This document shows, in pieces, positions 9,005 to 15,600 of a stretch of 20,388 bases of DNA (position 1 is the stretch's first letter; the number at the start of each line of letters is the position of its first letter). The notes under the pieces are model-generated. The model did no database searches. It was not told the DNA's origin and saw nothing but the letters and a program-made list of their open reading frames with translations. Source of the stretch: Kalaharituber pfeilii (lineage: Eukaryota > Ascomycota > Pezizomycetes > Pezizales > Pezizaceae); contig WHUZ01000241.1 of the NCBI GenBank assembly GCA_015179045.1, positions 1 through 20,388 on the forward strand, written 5' to 3'. The position numbers and the translations under genes are program-made.

Positions 9005-9418
9005 TTAGACGTTCGGGTCTCTGGGCTTGCGCGGGTTATTCTCATGGAACTCCCTGAGTGGTTCTATACCACGTTGAAGGTTTGCAAGAGGTTCCCATAT
9101 ATCATCGTCTTCGTTGTACCCTTGCCAACGGATTCGGTATTTGACCTGACCTCGGACCCTTCTACTATCAACAACATGGTCGATATCATAGTAGAGTTCT
9201 TCTTCATCATCGTCGAGGTCCATTTGGCCTTCCTTTCGGACTCGGTATGGCTTTAGGAGGCTGGTGTGGATGACCTTGTGTAGGCGGATACCTCGGGGTA
9301 AGTCAAGTTCATAGGCATGCCGACTAACAACTCTCTTAACCTTATAGGGGCCAATGTACTTATTGCTAAGTACCCTATTATTGCCGGTGACAACCTGAAG
9401 GTTGCGTCGGTCAACAAG
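9005..9418 (-). CDS. pol: Integrase C-terminus and chromodomain segment of pol
   Basis: The last segment of Pol, in one frame, ending TAG at 9007-9005. The first part reads VDRRNLQVVTGNN, KYIGPYKV and HKVIHTSLLKPY, the conserved end of chromoviral integrases. After the Met codon at 9223 comes an acidic linker and a chromodomain (residues 11-70 from that Met). Tyr12, Trp33 and Tyr36 match the three aromatic cage positions of HP1-type chromodomains, followed by DIWEP. Such domains bind methylated histone H3 tails and steer integration towards heterochromatin in related fungal elements. The frame differs from the upstream segment by one apparent extra base near 9418. Not an independent gene: the Met is internal. 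Confidence 0.85.
   Translation of the reverse strand, partial: LVDRRNLQVVTGNNRVLSNKYIGPYKVKRVVSRHAYELDLPRGIRLHKVIHTSLLKPYRVRKEGQMDLDDDEEELYYDIDHVVDSRRVRGQVKYRIRWQGYNEDDDIWEPLANLQRGIEPLREFHENNPRKPRDPNV
9014..9193 (-). other. Chromodomain with complete aromatic cage
   Basis: The order is YDIDHVVDSRRV, then VKYRIRWQGY, then DIWEP, giving cage residues Tyr (codon at 9190), Trp (9127) and Tyr (9118). Many chromoviral chromodomains lack one of these residues, so methyl-lysine binding is plausible here. Confidence 0.8.
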
Positions 9419-9761
9419 GAACTTGATCTCCTACTCGGAACTGACGAGATTTCTCAATGTGAAGTTGAGACCTCTTGTCGTTTATTTTCTTGAGAGTGTT
9501 GTGGATATCATTATGAACCGTAGTCATCTGGTCGAGCCAGTCTTCTGCTGCAGGTGATGAGAAGGTATGGTCATCCGAAACATGAATGGTCTTTGGGTTG
9601 AATCCGTATAAACTTTCGAAGGGTGTATAACCGTGGGTTGATGTGCGTGAGGAGTTGTACGCGAACTCAGCTAGGGGTAGCCAAGTAGTCCAACGGTTTT
9701 GGCGTCGTGACAGAAGATACGAAGGTACTGCTTCAACGTTTGGATGGCTCTTTCGGAGAGC
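9419..9761 (-). CDS. pol: Integrase core end and linker, two frames
   Basis: This part holds the third catalytic residue of integrase (the Glu in LSERAIQTLKQYL, just after 9761) and the conserved stretch LAEFAYNSS, then THGYTPFESLYGFNP and a helical linker ending FRVGDQV. Two frame changes fall in it, near 9761 and near 9703, each consistent with one missing base. Another near 9418 is consistent with one extra base. Apart from these, no stop codons interrupt it. The domain catalyses 3' processing and strand transfer of element cDNA in the nucleus. Confidence 0.75.
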
Positions 9762-10165
9762 CATCGGTCTGGGGATGGTGTGCAGTAGAAAGTCGGAGCT
9801 TGATGTCAAGCTTGTTGTTTAGCTCCTTCCAGCATGCAGAGACAAATTGGGGTCCACAGTCAGAGGTGATTGTAAGAGGTAGACTGTGGTGTCGCCATAT
9901 CTCGTTGATATAAACGGATGCGACATCGGTAGCTGTCCAAGTCGTCTTAGCCGGTATATACCGTTGTCCTTTGGTAAACCGGTCGGTGATGACGAGGATA
10001 GCGTTGTAGCCTTCTGACTCTGGTAGTTCTCCGACAAAGTCTATTGCGATTTCTTCGAAGGACTTGGTACCCGTTGGCATTGGGATAAGTTGTGTCTGTC
10101 GTGGATGTCTGTCTGCTTTAGCCTTCTGATAGGGGCACAACTTGCAACGTAGTGTTGGGTATCTT
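9762..10165 (-). CDS. pol: Integrase catalytic core segment
   Basis: It starts with the second half of the integrase zinc finger (C-K-L-C followed by PYQKAKADRH), then the RNase H-fold core. The first catalytic Asp is in IAIDFVGELP (codon near 10041), followed by ITDRFTK, and the second Asp is in TSDCGPQFVS (codon at 9861). The family normally has Arg after that Asp. Cys here would come from one C-to-T change at a CpG. The segment runs out of frame just after HHPQTDG near 9761, so the third acidic residue lies in another frame. Confidence 0.85.
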
Positions 10166-10487
10166 CCTTCCATCCATCCCAGTAGAAGTTCCTTGAAATG
10201 ATTTCATGAGTGCGGTGCACTCCCCAGTGACCAGCGACATCGGAGTCATGGCATTGTTTCATGACTTCGGGCCGGTATTGTTCCAGTACTACCAACAATC
10301 TGTCTTCTCTCCTTTCCTAGTTGTCAATATTAATACCATCAAGGTCATAATCTCGTTCGACAGGTTCTCTGTTGATTAGGAGTTGCCCGTCTTTAAGTAG
10401 TTGTACTTCGAGTCCAGCGGGTTCGTCGCCGGACCTTCTAGTTAATGCATCGGCTTTCCCGTTATCTACTCCTTTCCGGTAGTGGAT
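10150..10487 (-). CDS. pol: RNase H-integrase linker and zinc-finger start
   Basis: One frame reads from the tether after RNase H (VDNGKADALTRR near 10470, the usual end of the connection region) to the His pair of the integrase zinc finger (H-x6-H in HDSDVAGHWG) and NFYWDGW. The matching Cys pair is in the next frame after about 10150. An in-frame TAG at 10319-10317 interrupts it. A CAG-to-TAG change at CpA explains the stop. The zinc finger stabilises integrase multimers and contacts LTR ends. Confidence 0.75.
10317..10319 (-). other. In-frame TAG stop in pol
   Basis: This is the only nonsense codon found inside an otherwise continuous pol frame of the younger element. CAG to TAG on the coding strand is a CpA-to-TpA transition, the type RIP makes. 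Confidence 0.65.
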
Positions 10488-10489
10488 AA

Positions 10490-10907
10490 GAAGTCAAACT
10501 CGCATAATTTAATATACCAGTTTGCTTGTCGGGAGTTAAGCCTTTGCTTGGAGGCGAAGTAGGTGAGGCCATGATGGTCGGTGTATATGTCGACGTGGAT
10601 GCCTTGTAACCAGGTGCGCCATTTGCGGAAGCAGTCAACTATGGCAAGGAGTTCCTTGTCGTGAATAGGATAGTTGCGTTCCGCAGGGTTAAGGGCCCTG
10701 GAGTGGAAGTCGATAGGGTGGAGAGTTTTGACTTGGTTGGTAGTGTGGTATTGGGAGAGTACGCCTGCAAGAGCTTGGTTGCTAGCGTCAGTCTCCATGA
10801 TCGTCGGTAGGGTACGGTCGTACTGCCGGAGTATTGGTGCGGACGTGAAGGCATCCTTTAATTCATTAAAGGAGTGTTGTTGTGCCTCAGTCCAGGTAAA
10901 GGTACAT
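10490..10907 (-). CDS. pol: RT connection end and RNase H segment
   Basis: It begins in the connection region (TFTWTEAQQHSFNELK) and contains RNase H: the first catalytic Asp in METDASNQALAGVLSQ (Met codon at 10798), the Glu in HDKELLAIV, and the Asp in IYTDHHGLTY. These are the conserved acidic positions of gypsy RNase H, which removes the RNA template during reverse transcription. The segment leaves frame near 10490, right after CEFDF, where one base seems missing. The Met at 10798 is internal, not a start. Confidence 0.85.
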
Positions 10908-11207
10908 TTCCGGTCAGTTGGGTCAGCGGTCGGGTTTTGGCGCTGTAGTTTTGGATGAATCGGCGATAGTAATTCGCAAAACCCAAGAACTTTTGAACCT
11001 CCTTCTTCTTTGTTGGTACGGGCCAGTCGGCGATGGCACTAAGTTTCTTCGGGTCCATTTTGATTTCGGACCCGTTGATGAGGTGGCCGAGGAACATGGT
11101 TTCTTTGACGTGGAATTCCGACTTCATGAGGTTGACGGCAAGTCCGTGTTCGGCAAGCTTAGCCAGGACTTGTTCCACTATCTTCTGGTGTTCCCGTTCG
11201 GTCCTTC
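10907..11207 (-). CDS. pol: Reverse transcriptase thumb and connection segment
   Basis: This continues RT after the catalytic YIDD box. VEQVLAKLAEHGLAVN and FLGHLINGSEI are the thumb-side motifs of gypsy RT, followed by KKKEVQKFLGFANYYRRFI at the start of the connection domain. It is entered by a frame change at the GGGG run 11207-11210. The related old element has one more codon position there (YGGKT), which points to a one-base loss. It is left near 10907 at an A/T run. Confidence 0.85.
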
Positions 11208-12141
11208 CCCATATATTAGTATGTCATCAATGTACCAGACTACTCCGTCGATGTCCTTCAGTATCTCGTCCATCATTTCTTGGAACGAGGCAGGGGCATT
11301 GATCAATCCGAAGGGCATGACGGTATATTCGAACAAGCCTTTCTTTGTCTTAAAGGCGGTCTTCCATTCGTCGCCAGACTTAATTCGAATAAGGTAGTAG
11401 CCGTTTTTGAGGTCCAATTTGGTGAACCATTTGGCTCCTTGGGTCTTTTCGAGGAGGTCGGTCATTAGTGGTAGCGGGTATCGGTTCGGGATAGTAAGCT
11501 TATTAAGCTGCCGATAGTCCACACATAACCGTAGTGATCCATCCTTTTTTCGGACAAAAAGTATCGGTGCGCCGGCCGCTGATCGGGACCGTCTAATCTT
11601 CCCGGTAGGGAGGTGCTCTTCCAAATATCTCTTCAGAGCTTCATCTTCCTCCCACGTTGTCTTATATATTGGGCCATTAGGTACTTTAGCATTAGGGTCT
11701 TTAAGTGGGATTTCGTGGTCCCAAGGTCTATGAGGGGGTAATCGGCGAGCCTGTTCTTCGGAAAAAACTTCAGCGTAACGGGAGTACCGTTCGCGTGCAT
11801 CAATCATTAGCAGTATATCTCCTTCCTCCCAAGATTCCTTATCTAAATCCAAAATAGAAACAGAAGGGAGATTAACAAGAGTACAAGGAATAATTAAACC
11901 AGAAACATTATGAACCAAACGCCGATTAGGACAATCCACCGAAAAACCTTTTTCCGACAACCAAGACAATCCCAAAAGAAGTTCCCTATCACCCATGTCC
12001 AAACATTCCGTATCCAAATCCAAAACAATCCCATCCATTCTATTTCCACAGGAATCTAAAGCAGTAAGAAAAGAAAAAGAAGTATTGACAACCATAGTTC
12101 CTCCTTTTAACAAAGATCCGTCACCCTGTCTAACCCCAATA
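11208..12141 (-). CDS. pol: Reverse transcriptase fingers/palm segment
   Basis: The longest pol segment. It covers the protease C-terminal half (LLLGLSWLSEKGF, the flap/ILG-like end), the linker, and RT up to the active site. RT motifs in order: DGSLRLCVDYRQLN, TIPNRYPLP, LDLKNGYYLIRI with the first catalytic Asp, VMPFGLINAPASFQ, and WYIDDILIYG with the Asp pair. The product makes element cDNA inside cytoplasmic particles. The frame remains open upstream to 12209, but residues before about 12141 are out of phase with protease and so are not part of the protein. The motif set is complete and no internal stop is present. Confidence 0.9.
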
Positions 12142-12380
12142 GGTCTTTCCCTTTTCCTCCAACCCAATTTCCTTCCCAAATCTAACGAACATGCAAGAAG
12201 CGGATGCACCAGGATCGATGATCACTCTGACTTTGAGATTGAGATCTTTGAACTCAATGTCAGTAGCGAGGAGAGGGTGGTGTTCGGGAGCTTTGCCGAA
12301 GGTGCTGTCGGGGCTCCCTACTCGTTTCCCGACTCGGTTCCTCCTTGATGTCTTCTCCATCGGAGTCCAGCTCCGTGATA
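12142..12380 (-). CDS. pol: Protease N-terminal segment
   Basis: An aspartic protease start: LNLKVRVIIDPGASASCMF, with the catalytic Asp at codon 12216-12214. Retroviral-type proteases read D-S/T-G-A here. This one reads D-P-G-A, with codon CCT. A single T-to-C change from TCT would account for it, or it could be a lineage variant. The frame overlaps the end of gag (stop at 12260) and lies in the +1 frame relative to it, so gag and pol could be joined by frameshifting or be separated by an indel. It leaves frame near 12141 by an apparent one-base insertion. Protease would cut Gag-Pol into mature proteins. Confidence 0.75.
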
Positions 12381-12904
12381 CGGAGGGCGCCTCGGTCGGT
12401 TCGTCTTTGTTTGTTTTGCGGGGCTCTCTCTATTCGGTTCTCGAGAGTCTTGGCGGTCCCTGCATCTCGCTTTCGCTTATTGTCGCCCTTGGGTTCGTTG
12501 TATGTCCACCCTAACCAACAGTCCTTCTCTTCATGGTTCTTCCGTCCACATTTCCCACATTCTCCCCGAGCTCTTCGGTCTTGTTTGACCTGCGGCGGTA
12601 CGCTGTCATGGTTCCTTGGGTTCTGGGTGTATGGCGTACCGGAGGAGCGGAGGATGATTGGGAGTTGAGGTGTTGGTGTTCTTTCGTGAAGGGCCGGAGT
12701 GGGTTGAGGCTGATGGGGTGGTTGCGTACCCGGCGATCGAAATAGCGAGTAATTTGAACTCCTTCCAGTTGTCATCACCCGAGGGTGTCCTGCCATTAGG
12801 TTCTGAACTTGAACCTTGAGATTTGGCATTACAATGGCGATGAGGGCTTGATCTGGTACTTTGGCTAGTCGGTTAAGCCCATCGATCTCTGTGAAGAAGT
12901 CAAT
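12260..12904 (-). CDS. gag: Gag C-terminal segment with CCHC zinc knuckle
   Basis: One frame from 12904 to a TGA at 12262-12260. It begins with the end of the capsid-like domain (IDGLNRLAKVPDQALIAIV, MPNLKVQVQNLM), goes through a Pro/Gln/Ser-rich linker, then the nucleocapsid knuckle C-x2-C-x4-H-x4-C (CGKCGRKNHEEKDC, 12559-12518), which binds element RNA. A basic then acidic tail follows. The frame is entered from another one near 12905, where one base seems missing. The TGA may be the natural end of Gag, since pol is open in an overlapping frame. Confidence 0.85.
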   Translation of the reverse strand: MDFFTEIDGLNRLAKVPDQALIAIVMPNLKVQVQNLMAGHPRVMTTGRSSNYSLFRSPGTQPPHQPQPTPALHERTPTPQLPIILRSSGTPYTQNPRNHDSVPPQVKQDRRARGECGKCGRKNHEEKDCWLGWTYNEPKGDNKRKRDAGTAKTLENRIERAPQNKQRRTDRGALRITELDSDGEDIKEEPSRETSREPRQHLRQSSRTPPSPRY

Positions 12905-12905
12905 A

Positions 12906-13020
12906 ATGTTCCGGTGTGCTTTACCTTTTGGAGTTTTTGCACAGCTTCGGCGGTTTCCTGAGGATTAGAGTATGCGGCCCGAATGAGCGCTTCGGCTTCT
13001 GTCCAGGTCGCTACGTGTCC
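12906..13020 (-). CDS. gag: Short gag segment between two frame changes
   Basis: The Gag core continues here in a third frame. VATWTEAEALIRAAYSNPQE and AVQKLQKVKHTG are typical of the helical region that follows the tryptophan-rich DWW motif of fungal gypsy Gag. It is bounded by apparent one-base deletions near 13015 and near 12905. The open frame itself extends from 13062 to 12865, but the flanking residues are out of phase. Confidence 0.7.
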
Positions 13021-13397
13021 TTGGTATCTCGCCACCAGTCTGATGCTTTTCCCTCCATACATTGGGTAAGCAGGTCGAGTCTAAGTTGGTCGCTGTCAGC
13101 TCCAGTCATCCGGAAGTATGATTGGAGCCGGTGGAAAAAATCGTTCACTTTGTCCCATCGTCCGTTGAAGGTTGGGATGTTAACTCGGAGAGGGACTTTT
13201 GGTTCTTGCCGAGGTGGAGAGGGATCTCTCGGCGGGGAGGTCATCGTCCACCGAAGGGAGGTCCGCCACCACCGCCGCCACTGAGGATCTGGAGGAGGAG
13301 GTGGATCACCACCAGGAGGGGCCGGAGGATCTGGGTGCGGAGGAGTGCTTCCAGGAGGTTTAGCTGGATCCGGCTTTTTTGCCTGGGCTAGTTTCAC
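13011..13397 (-). CDS. gag: Gag capsid-like core segment
   Basis: It starts by overlapping the stop of the upstream Gag segment. The first 45 residues form a Pro-rich linker (DPPAPPGGDPPPPPDP). Then comes the retrotransposon Gag core: VPLRVNIPTFNGRWDKVNDF, a hydrophobic helix, and KASDWWRDTKD. This domain builds the particle shell. The first codon is GTG, so the segment is not a separate gene. It continues the upstream frame after a one-base change near 13397. Confidence 0.85.
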   Translation of the reverse strand: MKLAQAKKPDPAKPPGSTPPHPDPPAPPGGDPPPPPDPQWRRWWRTSLRWTMTSPPRDPSPPRQEPKVPLRVNIPTFNGRWDKVNDFFHRLQSYFRMTGADSDQLRLDLLTQCMEGKASDWWRDTKDT

Positions 13398-14314
13398 CAG
13401 GCTCCCAGTGTATTCGCCATCGTGTTGAATTCGACGACGAGGGGGTTGATATGGTTGGCGAATTCCGTCACGAGGTCCTTCCTTTGTTGCTTAAGAGCAG
13501 CCGTGAACTTAGCATCCAAGGCGGCCCATTGTTGTTTTAGGCGGTCGTCGAAGTCGTTATATTGCTGTTGCATATGACCCAGGAGTTCGTCCTTCAGGGC
13601 TTCCAGGTTGTGGGTGGTCGTGGCCTGGTCAGCCTCTCTCTGTTGGTGATAGGTGGTGGTGAGGTTCGCGATATCTGTGAGGGCCTTTCTGGCCTCGTCC
13701 GAAGTTTGTTCCGTAGCTTCCTTCAGCTTCTGAGCAGTCTCGTTTGCTGTCTTCCGGAAGGCTGCCATTTCCGGTGTTTCTTTGTAGGCCTGTGCCACCT
13801 TCTTTGCTGATTCGGGAGCCGGTGTAGGGGTCCGATGTACTGCCTTCTTTCCCCTTGAGGAGGATGAAGATGAGGATCCCAGCATAGATCCCAACACCCG
13901 TGAAAGCGATCCTCTCGGTTTCGGTGATTGTATTCCTGTGATCTCAGGGAAGGTGGGGGCTTGTTGCAGCGGCAGGTATGGCGATGACTGACTCTGCTGT
14001 TGCCAGAGGTATTGTTGCTGAGCATACTGCGACGGAGAGTATCCCGGTGCGGGGAGTAGTGGCTGGAATTGCACATGCGGCGTTCCTTGGAGGGGTACTT
14101 CCGCAGGTTTAATCGCCTTGGGGATTGTGGCTCCGGGTAATAGTCCAGGTGCATAGGTGACCGGAGCAGTCTCCATGGACTCGTACTCGGGGTTGACTTC
14201 GATGGATTCATGGATGGAGTCTTCGTGTTCCTCTGGTTCATCGAAGGGTTGGCTACCGAGTGGGGAGGTGACCTCCATGAAATCATCTCGGGGGCTTCCG
14301 ATGCCATTGTTCAT
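13394..14314 (-). CDS. gag: Gag N-terminal region, coiled-coil
   Basis: 306 codons from the ATG at 14314 to a TGA at 13396-13394. The frame is open further upstream to 14458, but 14314 is preferred because the codons before it are shadowed by the upstream ORF. The first third is acidic and Pro/Gln-rich, with the run SSSSSSS. From about residue 190 it is charged and Ala/Gln/Lys-rich with heptad-like spacing, a likely coiled coil for Gag multimerisation. It ends NTMANTLGAW at a frame change into the Pro-rich linker and capsid core. Its ATG overlaps the TGA of the upstream ORF as ATGA, so translation could be coupled, or the two may once have been one frame. Confidence 0.75.
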   Translation of the reverse strand: MNNGIGSPRDDFMEVTSPLGSQPFDEPEEHEDSIHESIEVNPEYESMETAPVTYAPGLLPGATIPKAIKPAEVPLQGTPHVQFQPLLPAPGYSPSQYAQQQYLWQQQSQSSPYLPLQQAPTFPEITGIQSPKPRGSLSRVLGSMLGSSSSSSSRGKKAVHRTPTPAPESAKKVAQAYKETPEMAAFRKTANETAQKLKEATEQTSDEARKALTDIANLTTTYHQQREADQATTTHNLEALKDELLGHMQQQYNDFDDRLKQQWAALDAKFTAALKQQRKDLVTEFANHINPLVVEFNTMANTLGAW

Positions 14315-14628
14315 GCGAGTCTGGCTCTTTGTGCAGGAGAGAGATGCGAGCGGGCGATAACTAGTTCTCGCCGGGTGGTATTTAACTGTGCTGCTAGCCA
14401 GCGGATGTGGTCGTCGGTAACTAGTCGAAGCCGGTGGCCCTCGTCGACCTCTTGCCACAAAAATTCAACGTCGGCACGGAGTTGCTCTTGCTGCAATTGC
14501 TGCGACGCAAGCTCGTCGTGGTAGAAACTAACCTGCTCTCGTAGTTCTTGCGTGCGGGTTAGTAGGTTGTGGTCGTCAGCAATTATCAGGCACACAATTA
14601 GTATGATCAGGAGTAGGACGTGGAGCAT
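14311..14628 (-). CDS. 105-residue ORF with membrane anchor and coiled coil
   Basis: This is the first ATG after the 5' LTR, only 28 nt from it. I found no earlier ATG in the probable transcribed part of the LTR. Residues 2-17 (LHVLLLIILIVCLIIA) form a hydrophobic segment like a signal anchor. Residues 25-75 are Glu/Gln/Leu-rich and probably coiled coil. It ends TGA at 14313-14311, overlapping the gag ATG. Either it is the N-terminus of Gag cut off by a one-base deletion, or a separate small protein before gag with coupled re-initiation. I know of no chromovirus family with a conserved protein of this kind. The codon use and CpG content match the element. Confidence 0.65.
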   Translation of the reverse strand: MLHVLLLIILIVCLIIADDHNLLTRTQELREQVSFYHDELASQQLQQEQLRADVEFLWQEVDEGHRLRLVTDDHIRWLAAQLNTTRRELVIARSHLSPAQRARLA

Positions 14629-14642
14629 GGAGACAAATAGAA

Positions 14643-14656
14643 GTCAAGCGGTGTAA
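14643..14656 (-). promoter_or_regulatory. Primer-binding site of the younger element
   Basis: In element sense TTACACCGCTTGAC follows the 5' LTR end directly. There is no TGG start. ACACCGCT (14654-14647) begins 2 nt after the LTR and is perfectly complementary to AGCGGTGT at 14793-14786 in the LTR, about 47 nt after the TATA box. The old element has the same ten bases in the same place. Confidence 0.65.
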
Positions 14657-15249
14657 TGTTACTGCCAGGCGCTTTAACGTTGCTAAGCGGTAGCGGTCCG
14701 ATACTTATGGTACGGCTAAAGGTGAGCGACGAAGAAGCGCGGGCGAAAGGTACGTGATGAACGTAGAGTTTGAGTAAAACTTAGGACACCGCTAGTGTCT
14801 TAATTCTTTATAACTAACGGCGGCAGCCGGGGCTTATATAGTAAGTACCTGTCATACATGACTCGTCAATAATTAATAATATAACTGTAATATGATAACA
14901 CCATCTCGTAAAATAGATAAGTAAATATAGAAACAGTAACGTAATAGAAACATATGACAACGTAGATCCCCTTTCCAAAACCAATAAGCAAGCGAAGCAT
15001 TATCTACGTTGCAACCGTGCATTATTAGTAAAGGTATTGTAAGCGACGCTGGTTGCTTCACAAGCACCGTGCATGTATTAGTGCAGTGTACGTACAAGAA
15101 CCGACATACACATCTGTGAGGTAACCACCGTTCAACTAAAGTGTACCGCGGCTCGCCTAGTATTGATCAGATATATCTTAGCAAGTCTTATAACGGTACG
15201 GGGCGGTACCTTCCCGATATTCGGTAGGTCTTTACCTTTAGCCGTAACA
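14657..15249 (-). repeat. 5' LTR of the younger chromovirus
   Basis: 593 bp. In element sense it starts at 15249 with TGTTAC and ends at 14657 with GTAACA. If the transcript starts near 14793, U3 is about 456 bp and R-U5 about 137 bp. It shares about 95 % identity with 8165-8757. Confidence 0.95.
14786..14840 (-). promoter_or_regulatory. TATA box and start-region octamer of the 5' LTR
   Basis: TATATAAG reads from 14840 in element sense and is conserved in both LTRs. AGCGGTGT at 14793-14786 sits inside a small inverted repeat (GACAC-TAGCG-GTGTC). Its distance from the TATA box suits a transcript 5' end, and it is the complement of the primer-binding site. Confidence 0.5.
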
Positions 15250-15254
15250 TCCCC
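15250..15254. repeat. Target-site duplication TCCCC, right
   Basis: This is an exact copy of 8160-8164 directly outside the LTR. Confidence 0.9.
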
Positions 15255-15600
15255 AATCCCATTCTCATTTCCTATGTTTCTGCTAGTATTTGGAAGATGT
15301 TCGGAATCTTTTAGCTAGCTATCTTAATTGTCAAAGTAACTAAAACCAATGGAAGTTTTCATTGCCAATGCTTTGGAAAAGCCTAGGAAAAGGCACTCCA
15401 CTCCCTCTACCACTAAGACAAATATTGCCTCCAGCAGCAGCTCCATACACACTGAGAATATAGTCTCCTCTGAAGAACAAGAAGAGTGATAACATACCTG
15501 AAGAAATGATTCAGAAGAAAGGCAACCGATGCATTAAGTATGGCAAGAGTAGCCATAGAGTTACCGTGTACTGCAAAAAGAAGTATTAGAACCATAGAGG
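15255..15600 (+). pseudogene. gag: Decayed gag C-terminal part with zinc knuckle (old element)
   Basis: Gag of the old element resumes here after the insertion. The frame first reads NPILISYVSASIWKMF, aligning with the end of the capsid-like core of the younger Gag. At 15530-15574 is a knuckle remnant C-I-K-Y-G-K-S-S-H-x5-C, where the second Cys has become Tyr (TGT to TAT) and spacing to the last Cys is one residue longer than canonical. A TAG follows at about 15587. Confidence 0.6.

Larger units (their letters stand above)
8165..15249 (-). mobile_element. Younger Ty3/gypsy chromovirus, full length, frameshifted
   Basis: A 7085-bp minus-strand LTR retrotransposon inserted in the gag of the older one. 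The 593-bp LTRs (TGTTAC...GTAACA) are flanked by TCCCC. From the 5' LTR on the right: PBS, a 105-codon ORF, gag with CCHC knuckle, protease, RT, RNase H, integrase with zinc finger and D,D,E core, chromodomain, PPT, 3' LTR. This is the chromovirus order. Its composition is clearly more GC- and CpG-rich than the flanks. All domains are recognisable, but the reading frame changes about twelve times, mostly as if single bases were missing, and there is one in-frame TAG. As written it cannot make Gag-Pol. Whether this is decay or read error cannot be decided here. Confidence 0.95.

Noticed and set aside
8879..9256. 125-codon plus-strand ORF opposite the chromodomain
   Set aside because: It is the antisense shadow of the integrase end and chromodomain, whose conserved motifs are on the minus strand.
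10918..11397. 159-codon plus-strand ORF opposite RT
   Set aside because: It is antisense to strong RT motifs on the minus strand and is an artefact of GC-rich coding sequence.
12260..12380. Programmed +1 frameshift between gag and pol
   Set aside because: Overlapping frames would permit it, but with about ten other one-base frame changes in the same element an indel is equally likely. No specific slip site could be named.
13723..14307. 194-codon minus-strand ORF overlapping gag
   Set aside because: It is an alternative frame of the Gag N-terminal coding region. Composition is biased by the Ser/Pro/Arg codons of the shifted frame and it has no motif.
14643..14656. Standard tRNA primer-binding site
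   Set aside because: No TGG follows the LTR end, as a site complementary to a tRNA CCA end requires. A match to an internal tRNA fragment could not be checked.
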